Positions 23,651 to 35,185 of a stretch of 64,000 nucleotides of DNA are shown here, piece by piece (within the stretch, counting starts at the first letter, position 1; the number at the start of each line of letters is the position of its first letter). Location: positions 62,001 through 126,000 of the forward strand of contig JAMFTG010000500.1 in the NCBI GenBank assembly GCA_023974075.1, given 5' to 3'. Under the pieces are notes generated by a model, which worked only from the letters and a program-made list of their open reading frames with translations, was not told the origin of the DNA and did no database searches. This DNA is from Chaenocephalus aceratus (taxonomy: Eukaryota > Chordata > Actinopteri > Perciformes > Channichthyidae). The position numbers and the translations under genes are program-made.

Positions 23651-25124
23651 GTTATGGGTTTCTCTGCTTGTTGATAGAAATGCTCAGAAAGCATGAAATC
23701 AACTGAAACGCTGAACTGTCTGTCTCGGAGGAATCGTCTCGGAGGAATCGTCTCTCGCTGCGGAGTTCTCCTCACGCGGTGCCACAACTCATTCTCATTT
23801 CCTCCCAGCTCCACGGACACTTTCCCTCGGTTCAGTTTCAACCGCTGGCTCAGATGTGTAACCTCACAATCCACGAGCACACCACCCCCCTTCTTTATCT
23901 GAGCGAATACATTTGCATAATTTACTCTGGATTATCTTTAATGTATGCAGGAACGGCTTTCCACTTGTTAGGTTGAATGTTTCCAACGGGGCTAATAAAA
24001 TTACTCGTACTCCCACAGAGCGCCCATTCAGGACATTTCTTTTTTTTCAAGGAGGGAGCTTTCAGACGGTTTCCACGACTTTCCTGCAGACTGAGTGAGT
24101 TCCCCTCCGACAGCGGCCTGTGACCTGAAGCGATCTCCAGCGAGCGGCCGTTCCTCACGAGCCCGGCCCACATGTTCAAGCTACAGAGGATACTTCCAGG
24201 ATCAGACCATCAGCCGAAGCAACAGACACAAAGTGCAAAACCCCTCATATACACTGCAGTCAACACCTTCTAATTCCAAGATTTTAATTTATTTAAATGT
24301 TTTCTAAATTGTAGATTCATACTGAAGGCATCACAACTATGAAAGAACACATATGGAATTATCTAGTTAACAAAAAAGTGTTAAAAAAAACAGAATGAGA
24401 TTTTTATTTTAGATATTTCAAAGTAGCCCGGTTTTGCCTTGACGACTAGCTTTGCACACTCTGGGCTTCTCTCACCCCTAGATTCCACCGGGTCCGTCTG
24501 CGTCGCGTTACGCAGAGGCAGGAAGCGAAACGGTGACATTTTGCAGACCCTATCCCTCCATAGGTCTTTCAAGTAGGAGGAGAAATTACAGTTTTTTTGA
24601 ATTGCTAAAAACATTTTTTTTGAAAGCAGGTCTTATTTTCATAAAACACTTAACACCACTCACCAAACCACACGCCCCAAAGTGCAACACACCTCATATA
24701 TCTTGCAAAATGAAGCACTGCACCCAAAGCTATATAAACACTCACAAAAAACCTGACTTTTGCACCAACTTTTGCACACTTCACTTATAGACGCTTTGTC
24801 CAACCGACACTGTGGCACACTCGTCTTTTATGACGTTCGGTATGTAGAGAATATATGAATTCTGCATATAAAGATTGTTCAAGTCGACAAATGATGTACA
24901 GAAACCCAAATATGGGGCGAAGCCTGCGAGCTAGTTCAGGCAGTCAACTCGAGCACTCATGCTGCATTCATACATAACGCCCCGTGCCGCTCTACAACCA
25001 ACCAAACAGAGTCTCCTTAATATGCCGCTCTATTTAACCTGCCAGATATCTCTCCATGCATTGCTTGCTGCTGCTATTGCTGCAGCTACCTCCATGTCGC
25101 TGCTGCTTGTTGCCCCACCACCAC
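23651..25124. other. Unassigned sequence
   Basis: A block at 23890-24010 (ATTTGCATAATTTACTCTGG, ATTATCTTTAATG) is AT-rich and complex, and could be a conserved non-coding element. Paired GTGCAAAACCCCTCATATAC (24233) and GTGCAACACACCTCATATAT (24681) suggest a small diverged repeat. No coding exon is seen. Confidence 0.35.
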
Positions 25125-25660
25125 CCCAGCTTCCACCCAGCTTCCACCCAGCTTCCACCCAGCTTCCACCCAGCTTCCACCCAGCTTCCACCCAGCTTCC
25201 ACCCAGCTTCCACCCAGCTTCCACCCAGCTTCCACCCCAGCTTCCACCCAGCTTCCACCCAGCTTCCACCCCAGCTTCCACCCAGCTTCCACCCAGCTTC
25301 CACCCCAGCTTCCACCCCAGCTTCCACCCCAGCTTCCACCCCAGCTTCCACCACTCACCCAGCTTCCACCCCAGCTTCCACCCCAGCTTCCACCCCAGCT
25401 TCCACCCCAGCTTCCACCCCAGCTTCCACCCCAGCTTCCACCCCAGCTTCCACCCAGCTTCCACCCAGCTTCCACCCAGCTTCCACCCAGCTTCCACCCA
25501 GCTTCCACCCCAGCTTCCACCCAGCTTCCACCCCAGCTTCCACCCAGCTTCCACCCAGCTTCCACCCAGCTTCCACCCCAGCTTCCACCCCAGCTTCCTC
25601 CCCAGCTTCCTCCCCAGCTTCCACCCAGCTTCCACCCAGCTTCCACCCCAGCTTCCACCT
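25125..25660. repeat. 11/12-bp minisatellite
   Basis: Units CTTCCACCCAG (11 bp) and CTTCCACCCCAG (12 bp) alternate in blocks, about 46 copies in all. One unit at about 25352 reads CCACTCACCCAG. The open frames rich in Pro-Ser-Phe-His or Trp-Lys-Leu-Gly are repeat artefacts. Confidence 0.97.
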
Positions 25661-27255
25661 GTAGGCTCGGGGGTTAGTTATTTAATCATCACTCATCGTG
25701 CTATGTATATCTGTGGAGTGACGAGGCCCGAGCCGAGTCGCCAAACTCAACTATATGCTGCTTCTAATAAACATGTCAAAGAAACACGTGAGTTGTCTGA
25801 CTGAAATACTGTTTCTTTTTTTATTAATTACTTTGGGTTTTCTCCAAAACAAAACTGTCCTGCAGTTACAGACGTGTGGACACAAATGATGCCTTTAACC
25901 CCCGTAAACACAAATGATGCCTTCCACAGTAAAGTGAAAGGAAAACTTTGAGGACAAATACATAAAAAGTGGAAATAAAAAGACGTAGGCAGCATTCTAC
26001 CACCTCACTGGGTCTGACCACGGCCCCTCGTCCACCTGCAGAAGAAGGTTCTCCTGCAGCCTGACGGTCACACAGATACTGGCTGCGAATAACTCTTCAA
26101 CTGACTTCAGCTCATCCTCCCTCTCTCTCATCCTCCCTCTCTCTCAGCCTCCCTCTCTCATCCTCCCTCTCACTGCTGTCCATCTATCCATTGTTGTTGT
26201 AAACAGTCTTTTTCTAGTGCTTTCATCCTGATTTCTGGGTGAAAGATAAAGCAGTTTGGGGTGTATGGTCATTTGGCCAACCGGCATGAGTATCTGTTTA
26301 TTGGTTCATGTGTGCAGCATTTTTAGTGGCAGTGTTTTGAAAATGGCAAACAAGTGAATATGTCAGATTCCTGTCTTACTTAGAGAACCGTGTGCAGAGT
26401 TTTGCAACAAGTTGAATTGCACATTGGGGGCAGAGCGAACATGTGTTTAGAGTTTTGGAGATTTGAGCTGAGCTTTTGCTCTTTGAGTTTAAATAATTGT
26501 GTTTTATGTGACACTTTTTTGTGTGTGTTAGCAACTGCAAACAACTGTTCAGGTTGAAGGTCAAAGGTTTTAAAAATGTTTAAGGTTTGAATAATGTAGG
26601 AGGAGATCTTAGGAACTGGAATGCAATTCAGAAATTAAAGATTAAGTCCAACATTTCCCAGATAAGGTATGACAGTGTTGTTTTTAGCAAAGAGAAGAAG
26701 GTTGATGAAGAAGGGTTTGTTGGAGAATATTCAAAAAGTTGTTGGAGAGAGGAGAAAGTTTGTCCTCTCACGATCAAGAATGGGATTCAAACATTTAAAT
26801 CTGAGTCATTCTTTATCCAGATAACAAAGTAGGGCCTCGGTAGCTTGATGGTTGCAGCCGATGCCACGTATCCACAACTTCCCTTGTTTAATACAAACCA
26901 TGTGACCTTTGTCGACCTCTCACCGTCATGTGTCCATAAAGAGTGGAAGGACGAGCAGCGCTGGCTGATGAGAGCTCTCCTGAGCCACAGCTCTGTGTAG
27001 AAGTGAGGTTGAGGTGTGAACGAGGTTCCTCTCAGGTCCCACCCTCGGATGATGTTACGTGGGAAAAGCAGCGGCTTTGACACAAACAGACAACACCAAG
27101 CCCCCGGGGCGAGGTAACCAGGACATCAGATAAGTTCTTATTGTTGATGTGTTTTAAAGCTTTATTTTCCACTGGAGACTCTGCTGAGCTTTGTGTCTCT
27201 CAGCTCCACCCGGCCGTCTGGATGCAGGTCAACACATTCACACACAGCCACTTCC
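25661..27255. other. Unassigned sequence
   Basis: A CCTCCCTCTCTCTCAT tract occurs at 26115-26170. The segment 26200-26580 has repetitive-looking GTTTAGAGTTTTGGAG phrases. At 26836 GCTTGATGGTTGCAGC resembles a weak tRNA-like SINE start, not supported further. Confidence 0.35.
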
Positions 27256-27263
27256 TCCTATCG

Positions 27264-27755
27264 CAGGGGTGTCAAACTTAATTTCATCACTGGCCACATT
27301 CGCTTTATGGTTGCACTCAAAGGGCCGGTTGTAACTTTAAGACTATATACAAATACATACATATTTAATATATATATAAACTAATGTATTATATTACATT
27401 ATTGCCTCTGCATTGAATTATTATCGGGGATAGTAATAACTTCATATTTAACTACGTCTGAAAGCAGAAGTCTAGGGCAAATAATTGCAAGTCTCTTCAG
27501 TGAGAATGTCACAAAATGATTTTAAAAGACATTTTGAAAAAAAAGTCCATTCTGAGAAAAAAATGCATATTTAGAAGAAAAAAATTGAAATTTGAGATGC
27601 ATTGTGGGACATGTAGTTTATGGGCAACGTGCTTCTGTAAATCGCCGTGTAACCGTATTACAAACATATTATATTCTTTGCAAGCTCTTGTGGGGCCACA
27701 TGAAATGAAGTCGCGGGCCGGATTTGGCCCCCGAGCCTTGAGTTTGACACCCCTG
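27264..27755. mobile_element. Non-autonomous hAT-type element, family 1 copy 2 (492 bp)
   Basis: Flanked by the perfect 8-bp duplication TCCTATCG (27256-27263 and 27756-27763). Ends CAGGGGTGTCAAACTTAATT and GAGTTTGACACCCCTG. It has the same orientation as copy 3 and the opposite orientation to copy 1. No transposase. Confidence 0.93.
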
Positions 27756-27829
27756 TCCTATCGTCTACTTAGATCAAAAACATTTTAAATGATATTTTAC
27801 ATTACGTTACGTAGCATTTAGTGGCCGCA

Positions 27830-28065
27830 ATGCTGCTCCGCTGGACATCTTCAAGTCATCATTAAAAACTCACCTGTTCCCCGTGGCCTTTGACCCCTAA
27901 CCCACCACAGTCCCCCTGCTTCCACGCCTCCTGCTATTTATCACATGTTTCACTTGTTATTGGCCCCTTTTGTCTGTCTGTCTGTCCACCGTGTAAAGCG
28001 GCCTTGGGTCCCTTGAAAGACGCGATACAAATGTCATGTATTATTATTATTTATTATTAAACTAA
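27830..28065 (+). mobile_element. L2-type LINE 3-prime fragment
   Basis: A short coding remnant LDIFKSSLKTHLFPVAF (GACATCTTCAAGTCATCATT and following) is the C-terminal tail of an L2-like reverse transcriptase protein. It is followed by GTAAAGCGGCCTTGGGTCCC, ACGCGATACAAATG and a TTATTATT tail. It is heavily 5-prime truncated. Confidence 0.75.
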
Positions 28066-28429
28066 GGACAACAAGAACAGTGCTGACTTCACACGAGCAA
28101 TATTTAGTCATATCCAGCAATAAGAGTCTGCCATGTCTACATAGCTAATGGGCACATGATGATAAAGCCTTGAAGGAATTTAATCTGTCTGTTTTCCTGT
28201 TTCAGTTTGAAAGGTGTTCACCCCCTGTCTCCTGTCTGTGGCTGCTTCCTGTCTCTGCGTCTTCCCTCCTGTCTGATTACCTGACTCTGTTCACCAGGTG
28301 TGTTTTCCCGCCCAGCTGTGTCTTGTCCTCTGATTGGTTCTGCATGTATTAAAGTTCTTGTTTTTCTGGTGGTGGGAGTGGGAGTCTTTCACAAGGGAGA
28401 GAGTTCTGTAAGATGCTTTACGTGTAGAG

Positions 28430-28788
28430 CAGTGCTTCTCAAAGTGTGGTCCGCGGACCACTGGTGGTCCGTGAGCGCCCCCTAGTGGTCCGTGAGTATA
28501 TTGGTAACATTTCACATTTTAAATAAATAAGTTAATTTAAGTTTTCCGCACTCTCGCGGGAATATCTCCGCAATGGAGCAAGGTTACGTTTCACTTTCGA
28601 TTGCAAGATATAGCCCAGCACAACACCTTCGTCACACATGCTGCCACTTGTTTGTACCATTTTCATGCGATTTGTAATCTGTTCTAGAAAAACGATGTGT
28701 TTTTGGATATTTGTGGAGTTGGGTGGTCCGCGAGTGTTTTTTTTATTGGTTAAGTGGTCCTTGGTATGAAAAAGTTTGAGAAACACTG
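28430..28788. mobile_element. Non-autonomous hAT-type element, family 2 copy 1 (359 bp)
   Basis: Perfect target duplication GTGTAGAG (28422-28429 and 28789-28796). Ends CAGTGCTTCTCAAAGTGTGG and AAAGTTTGAGAAACACTG. A second copy is at 48333-48649. Contains GGTCCGCGGACCACTGGTGG near the left end. Confidence 0.93.
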
Positions 28789-28796
28789 GTGTAGAG

Positions 28797-29366
28797 CCTT
28801 GAAGGTAATCTTTGGAAAATGTAAGAAGTAGAAAGTAAAAAGTCGTCAGAAAAATAAGTATTGGAGTAAAGTACTGATACCAGAACAATGTACTTAAGTA
28901 CAGTAACAAAGTATTTGTACTCCACTACTTCCTAAAATAGAACGTTTGTCAAAATCTAGCGAGTCCAATCCAATGACTCACGATCTCCAGATGATTGAGT
29001 GAAGGGGTGAACGGACCTTTTATAAAGCAGCGGTGGAGTCGAACATGTTGTCAGACTGGGGATAATCTCCTCCCCTCTATCAACACATGGATTGAGGTCA
29101 TGAGGTCATGTCAAACAGAACAGCCTGGGTGTCATTATAAAGAACCCCCCCCTGATACCACACTCACTGTAAACCCGACCCCCCCCCCCCCCCCCGTCAG
29201 AGCAGGAGCCCTCGGGGAATCGAACCCACATGCTGTTTATGTCACAGAGTCGATCACACCGGGGTCAAGTTCACATCACAGCGACCGCTCACATCAAACA
29301 TCGATCTGCCACGATCCCACAGGAGAGACACAGCAGCTCCGGAGATACACCACGACATACACAGAT
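28797..29366. other. Unassigned sequence
   Basis: It begins with AAGTACTGATACCAGAACAA-like phrases typical of a diffuse fish repeat (28855-28930). A C-run lies at 29180-29196. No gene is seen. Confidence 0.35.
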
Positions 29367-29600
29367 CTAAGGGTCCTCTATTACACTGTGTTTCATCAAT
29401 ATATTACAGGTCTCAGATGTATCCAGAGCCTGTCTCTGATTGGCTGAAACACCAAACAGATCAGTGCAGCATTACCCATCATCCCCTCTGTTTCAGCCCT
29501 GTTTCCAAAGTGCTGATTCTCTGTCCGTTACTTTAGATGAAAATAAGGAGCCCCTCCCCACGCCCCTCTGAGAGACATTTGGTTACGAAGAACTCAATGG

Positions 29601-30518
29601 GTGCTTTCACACCGCAGTACTTTTCCCACAGAGGTTCATCAGAACTTAGTTCATGAGAACTAACGGAGCGTCCACACTACAGCTCCAAAAATAGCTTGGA
29701 GCTGGGCGTGTCTGGAGCTTGGGGATTTTATTCAAGCAACACGACCAACAACCAATCACATGAATCTCCCGCCCCCGACATACAAAGCAAAAACCCCGGG
29801 GATTGTATGGGAGCAATATATATATAAACTCCCCAAACAGGCGAAAACCTACCAGTTTCCCCCACTGTCTCTGCCACCTCCCTCCATGCCTGGTTCCTCC
29901 GGTTTGTATCCCGGTAGGTGAAGAGGGTCTGGTCATACAAAACCGGGTGATTCGCTACGGCGATAGTTAGTTTCTCCTCCGACTTTTTTTGAAATATAGA
30001 AATGAACGGCGGGATATCTCTCCCAGCTTAGACGCGGTTTGATTGGCTACGGCTTCAGCTGTCAGATTTTGGGAAACGGGATTTGATTGGCTGGCGCTGG
30101 CTACTCCGGCGTCTCAGGCGACAGAAGTTGAACAATGTTCAACTTCTGGTCGCCTGGGTCGCCTGAGACGCCTCGCTCGGCTACCCACAATTCAGTTCGG
30201 CGAAAAAGCGCGGCTACGTGACGTCACCCCATTGAAAGTGAATGGGCAGCTTGGAGCTGCTTGGAGCTTTCGACGCTCTCGACGCTGTAGTGTAGACGGG
30301 CCGTTAGAGTTCACCGGAATAAGTCCCTGGGGGAGGATTAGCCAAATGAAGCCGCTGACGTCACTTCTTCTTCTGCTTTGGGTTTACTGGCAGGCCGCAA
30401 ACCACTTCACGGCGTATACTGCCGCCCGGAGTCCCCGGCCGGAAGTCCCCGGCCGGAAGTCCCCGGAGTTGGGGAAGGCTTCAGTAGAAGCTGCTGGGAG
30501 TCCCAGCAGCTTCGACTG
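29601..30518. mobile_element. Nested insertion inside the expanded MITE
   Basis: The MITE match breaks after AACTCAATGG at 29600 and a new segment begins GTGCTTTCACACCGCAGTAC, a phrase that opens a common type of fish MITE. The right part contains three GGAAGTCCCCGG copies (about 30430-30466) and ends in a 43-bp palindrome at 30479-30521. Its exact right boundary is uncertain. Confidence 0.5.
29660..30307. mobile_element. Short inverted-repeat element nested in 29601-30518
   Basis: Ends CTAACGGAGCGTCCACACTA and TAGTGTAGACGGGCCGTTAG form an inverted pair of about 24 bp. TTA/TAA at the margins fits a PIF/Harbinger-like target, though this is not proved. The interior has a 65-bp imperfect palindrome (30108-30172). 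No transposase. Confidence 0.65.
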
Positions 30519-33394
30519 AAGAGGGGACACATGTTGATGTAGAAGAGACATGAAGAAGAGGGGACACATGTTGATGTAGAAGAGACATGAAGAAGAGGGG
30601 ACACATGTTGATGTAGAAGAGACATGAAGAAGAGGGGACACATGTTGATGTAGAAGAGACATGAAGAAGAGGGGACACATGTTGATGTAGAAGAGACATG
30701 GAGAAGAGGGGACACATGTTGATATAGAAGAGACATGAAGAAGAGGGGACACATGTTGATGTAGAAGAGACATGAAGAAGAGGGGACACATGTTGATGTA
30801 GAAGAGACATGGAGAAGAGGGGACACATGTTGATGTAGAAGAGACATGAAGAAGAGGGGACACATGTTGATGTAGAAGAGACATGAGGAAGAGGGGACAC
30901 ATGTTGATGTAGAAGAGACATGAAGAAGAGGGGACACATGTTGATGTAGAAGAGACATGGAGAAGAGGGGACACATGTTGATGTAGAAGAGACATGGAGA
31001 AGAGGGGACACATGTTGATGTAGAAGAGACAGGAAGAAGAGGGGACACATGTTGATGTAGAAGAGACATGAAGAAGAGGGGACACATGTTGATGTAGAAG
31101 AGACATGAAGAAGAGGGGACACATGTTGATGAAGAAGACACATGAAGAAGAGGGGACACATGTTGATGTAGAAGAGACATGAAGAAGAGGGGACACATGT
31201 TGATGTAGAAGATACATGAAGAAGAGGGGACACATGTTGATGTAGAAGAGACATGAAGAAGAGGGGACACATGTTGATGTAGAAGAGACATGAAGAAGAG
31301 GGGACACATGTTGATGTAGAAGAGACATGAAGAAGAGGGGACACATGTTGATGTAGAAGAGACATGGAGAAGAGGGGACACATGTTGATGTAGAAGAGAC
31401 ATGGAGAAGAGGGGACACATGTTGATGTAGAAGAGACATGAAGAAGAGGGGACACATGTTGATGTAGAAGAGACATGAAGAAGAGGGGACACATGTTTAT
31501 GTAGAAGAGACGTGAAGAAGAGGGGACACATGTTGATGTAGAAGAGACATGAAGAAGAGGGGACACATGTTTATGTAGAAGAGACGTGAAGAAGAGGGGA
31601 CACATGTTGATGTAGAAGAGACGTGAAGAAGAGGGGACACATGTTGATGTAGAAGAGACGTGAAGAAGAGGGGACACATGTTGATGTAGAAAAGACATGG
31701 AGAAGAGGGGACACATGGTGATGTAGAAGAGACATGAAGAAGAGGGGACACATGTTGATGTAGAAGAGACATGAAGAAGAGGGGACACATGTTGATGTAG
31801 AATAGACATGAAGAAGAGGGGACACATGTTGATGTAGAAGAGACATGAAGAAGAGGGGACACATGTTGATGTAGAAGAGACATGGAGAAGAGGGGACACA
31901 TGTTGATGTAGAAGAGACATGAAGAAGAGGGGACACATGTTGATGTAGAAGAGACGTGAGGAAGAGGGGACACATGTTGATTGTAGAATAGACGTGAAGA
32001 AGAGGGGACACATGTTGATGTAGAAGAGACGTGAAGAAGAGGGGACACATGTTGATGTAGAAGAGACGTGAAGAAGAGGGGACACATGTTGATGTAGAAG
32101 AGACGTGAAGAAGAGGGGACACATGTTGATGTAGAAGAGACATGAAGAAGAGGGGACACATGTTGATGTAGAAGAGACATGAAGAAGAGGGGACACATGT
32201 TGATGTAGAAGAGACAGGAAGAAGAGGGGACACATGGTGATGTAGAAGAGACATGAAGAAGAGGGGACACATGTTGATGTAGAAGAGACATGGAGAAGAG
32301 GGGACACATGTTGATGTAGAAGAGACATGAAGAAGAGGGGACACATGTTGATGTAGAAGAGACATGAAGAAGAAGAGGGGACACATGTTGATGGAGAAGA
32401 GGGGACACATGTTGATATAGAAGAGACATGAAGAAGAGGGGACACATGTTGATGTAGAAGAGACATGAAGAAGAGCGGACACATGTTGATGTAGAAGAGA
32501 CATGAAGAAGAGGGGACACGTTTTGATGTAGAAGAGACATGAAGAAGAGGGGACACATGTTGATGTAGAAGAGACATGAAGAAGAGGGGACACATGTTGA
32601 TGGGGAAGAGACATGGAGAAGAGGGGACACATGTTGATGTAGAAGAGGGGACACATGCTGATGTAGAAGAGACATGAAGAAGAGGGAACACATGTTGATA
32701 TAGAAGAGACATGAAGAAGAGGGGACACATGTTGATGTAGAAGAGACATGAAGAAGAGGGGACACATGTTGATGTAGAAGAGACATGAAGAAGAGGGGAC
32801 ACATGTTGATGTAGAAGAGACATGGAGAAGAGGGGACACATGTTGATGTAGAAGAGACATGAAGAAGAGGGGACACATGTTGATGTAGAAGAGACATGAA
32901 GAAGAAGAGGGGACACATGTTGATGGAGAAGAGGGGACACATGTTGATATAGAAGAGACATGAAGAAGAGGGGACACATGTTGATGTAGAAGAGACATGA
33001 AGAAGAGCGGACACATGTTGATGTAGAAGAGACATGAAGAAGAGGGGACACGTTTTGATGTAGAAGAGACATGAAGAAGAGGGGACACATGTTGATGTAG
33101 AAGAGACATGAAGAAGAGGGGACACATGTTGATGGGGAAGAGACATGGAGAAGAGGGGACACATGTTGATGTAGAAGAGGGGACACATGCTGATGTAGAA
33201 GAGACATGAAGAAGAGGGAACACATGTTGATATAGAAGAGACATGAAGAAGAGGGGACACATGTTGATGTAGAAGAGACATGAAGAAGAGGGGACACATG
33301 TTGATGTAGAAGAGACATGAAGAAGAGGGGACACATGTTGATGTAGAAGAGACATGAAGAAGAGGGGACACATGTTGACGTAGAAGAGACATGA
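30519..33394. repeat. 37-bp minisatellite, array 2 (about 78 copies)
   Basis: Unit ATGAAGAAGAGGGGACACAT then GTTGATGTAGAAGAGAC, the reverse complement of array 1. A 532-bp block with the same rare variants (AGAGCGG, CACGTTTTGATG, GATGGGGAAG, AGGGAACAC, CATGCTGATG) occurs at about 32240-32771 and again at 32772-33303. The 1043-codon open frame on the minus strand arises because no register of the unit contains a stop. Confidence 0.97.
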
Positions 33395-33429
33395 AAAGTG
33401 GATTTTGCATGATAGGTGACCTTTAAAGC

Positions 33430-34560
33430 AGAACTGAAGAAGTGTTTGTCCGACCGGCTCCAAGAGACAACAGCTGAACACAAAGAGTAGAACGTGTTTT
33501 GGATAACTGTACATGTCTTACTGTAATAAGAGTCGTTGGAAAAGTGTTGCGTTGTTAGACAAGAGTAAAAGTTGGTAAAGATGAGTAGAAAGTTGTTGGA
33601 CATGTCGAACATAGTTGCAGAAAGCTGCTCGAGAGGACGAGAACATTGTTGAAGAAGAACAGAAAATGTTTAGATTCATTTGTTGGAGAATTAAGGAAAG
33701 TTGTTGGACAGGAAAAGACATCTTCGGAGTCGAAAGCTGTTGGAGAACACGGGAAAAGAGTACAGTTGTGAAACAAGAGTGAACGTTGGTTAAGAAGAGT
33801 AGATAGCTGTTGAAAAAGACTTGAGAGAAGTTACAGAAGAGTAGAACACTGCTGAAGTAGACTAGAAACGTGATGGAGAAGAGATGGAAATATTACATTA
33901 CATTTAGCTGACGCTTTTATCCAAAGTGACTTACAATAAGTACATTCGACCAGGAAGACACAAACTTGAAGAAAACAGAATCATAAAGTACATCAGGTTT
34001 CATAGAGCCAATCGTTTCAAGTGCTACTCAACTGGCTTTAGGTAAGCCAGCCCTTTGTTAGTATATAAGTGCTTTGTTAGTAGTTCTATCCTCGAGGTGG
34101 AGTCGAAGGAGATGAGTTTTCAGTCTGGAAGGTGTGTGAGCTTTCTGCTGTCCTGATGTCAATGGGAGCTCATTCCACCATCTTGGAGCCAGGATAGCAA
34201 ACCCACGTGTTTTTGCTAATGGGAACTTGGGTCCCCCTCGCAGCGAGGGTGCAGCGAGTCGTTTGGCTGATGCAGAGCGTCCAATATGTTGGAGAAGTTG
34301 TTGACAAAGGCAAAGAGTAGAGACGTATTGAAGAGTAGACGTCATAAGCAAAGTGTAGAAAGTAATAATATAGTCTTGTTGGAGAAGAATATAAATGTCT
34401 TAGTAGAGTTGTTTGAGAAAAGTAAAACGTTGTTGCGGAAGTGGTTGACAAAGGCCAAAGAGTAGAGAAGAGAAGACACTTGTTATAGAACAGTCGAAAG
34501 TTGTTAAACATAGGTAGAACGTTGTTTTCTAGAAGAGTTGAAACTGTAAATTTTGAATCC
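33430..34560. repeat. Decayed tandem repeat rich in GTTGTTGGAGAAG and AGAGTAGAA
   Basis: Phrases such as GAGTAGAAAGTTGTTGGACA, GAAAGCTGTTGGAGAACA, AAGAGTAGATAGCTGTTG and GGTTGACAAAGGCCAAAGAG recur at irregular spacing of about 35-60 bp. This suggests an old minisatellite that has diverged. An L2 fragment interrupts it at 33893-34279. No coding sequence is credible here. Confidence 0.55.
33893..34279 (-). mobile_element. L2-type LINE 3-prime fragment (same family as 58.8-62.1 kb)
   Basis: Read on the minus strand it encodes SASAKRLAAPSLRGGPKFP, AKTRGFAILAPRWWNELP and SRLKTHLLRLH, then a tail with the complement of TTATCCAAAGTGACTTACAA and TACATTACATTTAGC. These match 61690-62100 closely. It is 5-prime truncated. 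Confidence 0.9.
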
Positions 34561-34814
34561 GAGGCTACTCCAAGAACATCAGTCAAGAATAAAACAGTTC
34601 AACACTCAGAAAGCAGCAATAAGTCAAATATATACATATAGAATAAGATAAAACAGTTTGTGACATTGAATTAGGACGAATGCAATACTGCATATCGGCC
34701 GGCGTTCAGCTCGAACTTGAGTCTAATTTACTGTCGAATAACATCTTAAACTTTTAGCTTACTTTAAACGTCTGAGGAATAAATCAGAGCAAATGTCCTG
34801 AAATCTGACCCAAA

Positions 34815-35185
34815 TCTCTGTGTTTCTTGTGTCACCGAGCCTTCTGCTCATTCGCCCCGCGCCTCTGGAACTCCCTCCCAGATCAGCTGAGATCTGCCCC
34901 TTCCACCGAGGTCTTCAAAACCGGCCTTAAGACCCTCTTCTTTCGGCAGGCCTTCCAATCAACTTTGAGCACGGTACACCTGGAGTACTGCCATTTTTAT
35001 CGCTATCTCCGACTTTTATTTTTGTACTCTATTTTATATTTTATTTTGATTTCTTATTATTATTACAATTATTTGTTTATTATCTCAAAGCGTATCAGTA
35101 TCCCTTGTTGTGAAGCACTTCGAGATTTGTCTTGGCAGATGAGAAGCGCTATATAAATTAAATATATTATTATTATTATTATTAC
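34815..35185 (+). mobile_element. L2-type LINE 3-prime fragment with TTA tail
   Basis: Encodes HRAFCSFAPRLWNSLPDQLR and STEVFKTGLKTLFFRQAF, the conserved C-terminal end of L2-like proteins. It is followed by GAAGCACTTCGAGATTTGTC, GAAGCGCTATATAAATTAAA and a TTA repeat. It is a different subfamily from the other L2 copies in the window. Confidence 0.85.

Larger units (their letters stand above)
29367..33426 (-). mobile_element. TTAA-type MITE expanded by an internal 37-bp array
   Basis: The left end (CTAAGGGTCCTCTATTACAC) and 29367-29600 match the reverse of 18030-18265. The right end GATTTTGCATGATAGGTGAC then CTTTAA at 33426 gives the opposite terminus. Between them are a second element (29601-30518) and the 37-bp array (30519-33394), so an element that would be under 1 kb is about 4 kb long. 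Terminal resemblance to 52681 (TTAAAGGGGACCTAGTATGC) suggests a common family. Confidence 0.75.

Noticed and set aside
25030..25804. Pro/Ser/His-rich and Trp-Lys-Leu-Gly frames of about 200-280 codons
   Set aside because: They follow the 11/12-bp minisatellite and are open in several frames on both strands.
26830..26900. tRNA-like SINE start
   Set aside because: Only a weak box A-like phrase; no box B with the right spacing or known tail.
30519..33394. CRISPR-like array
   Set aside because: Repeats of about 37 bp adjoin directly without unique spacers, in a vertebrate genome. This is a minisatellite.
30481..33612. Open frame of 1043 codons on the minus strand, with two others of about 640 codons in different registers
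   Set aside because: All arise because the 37-bp unit contains no stop in any register on that strand; the same peptide phrases (MSLLHQHVSPLLHVSSTSTCV-like, shortened here) cycle through three frames. There is no codon constraint and no start context.
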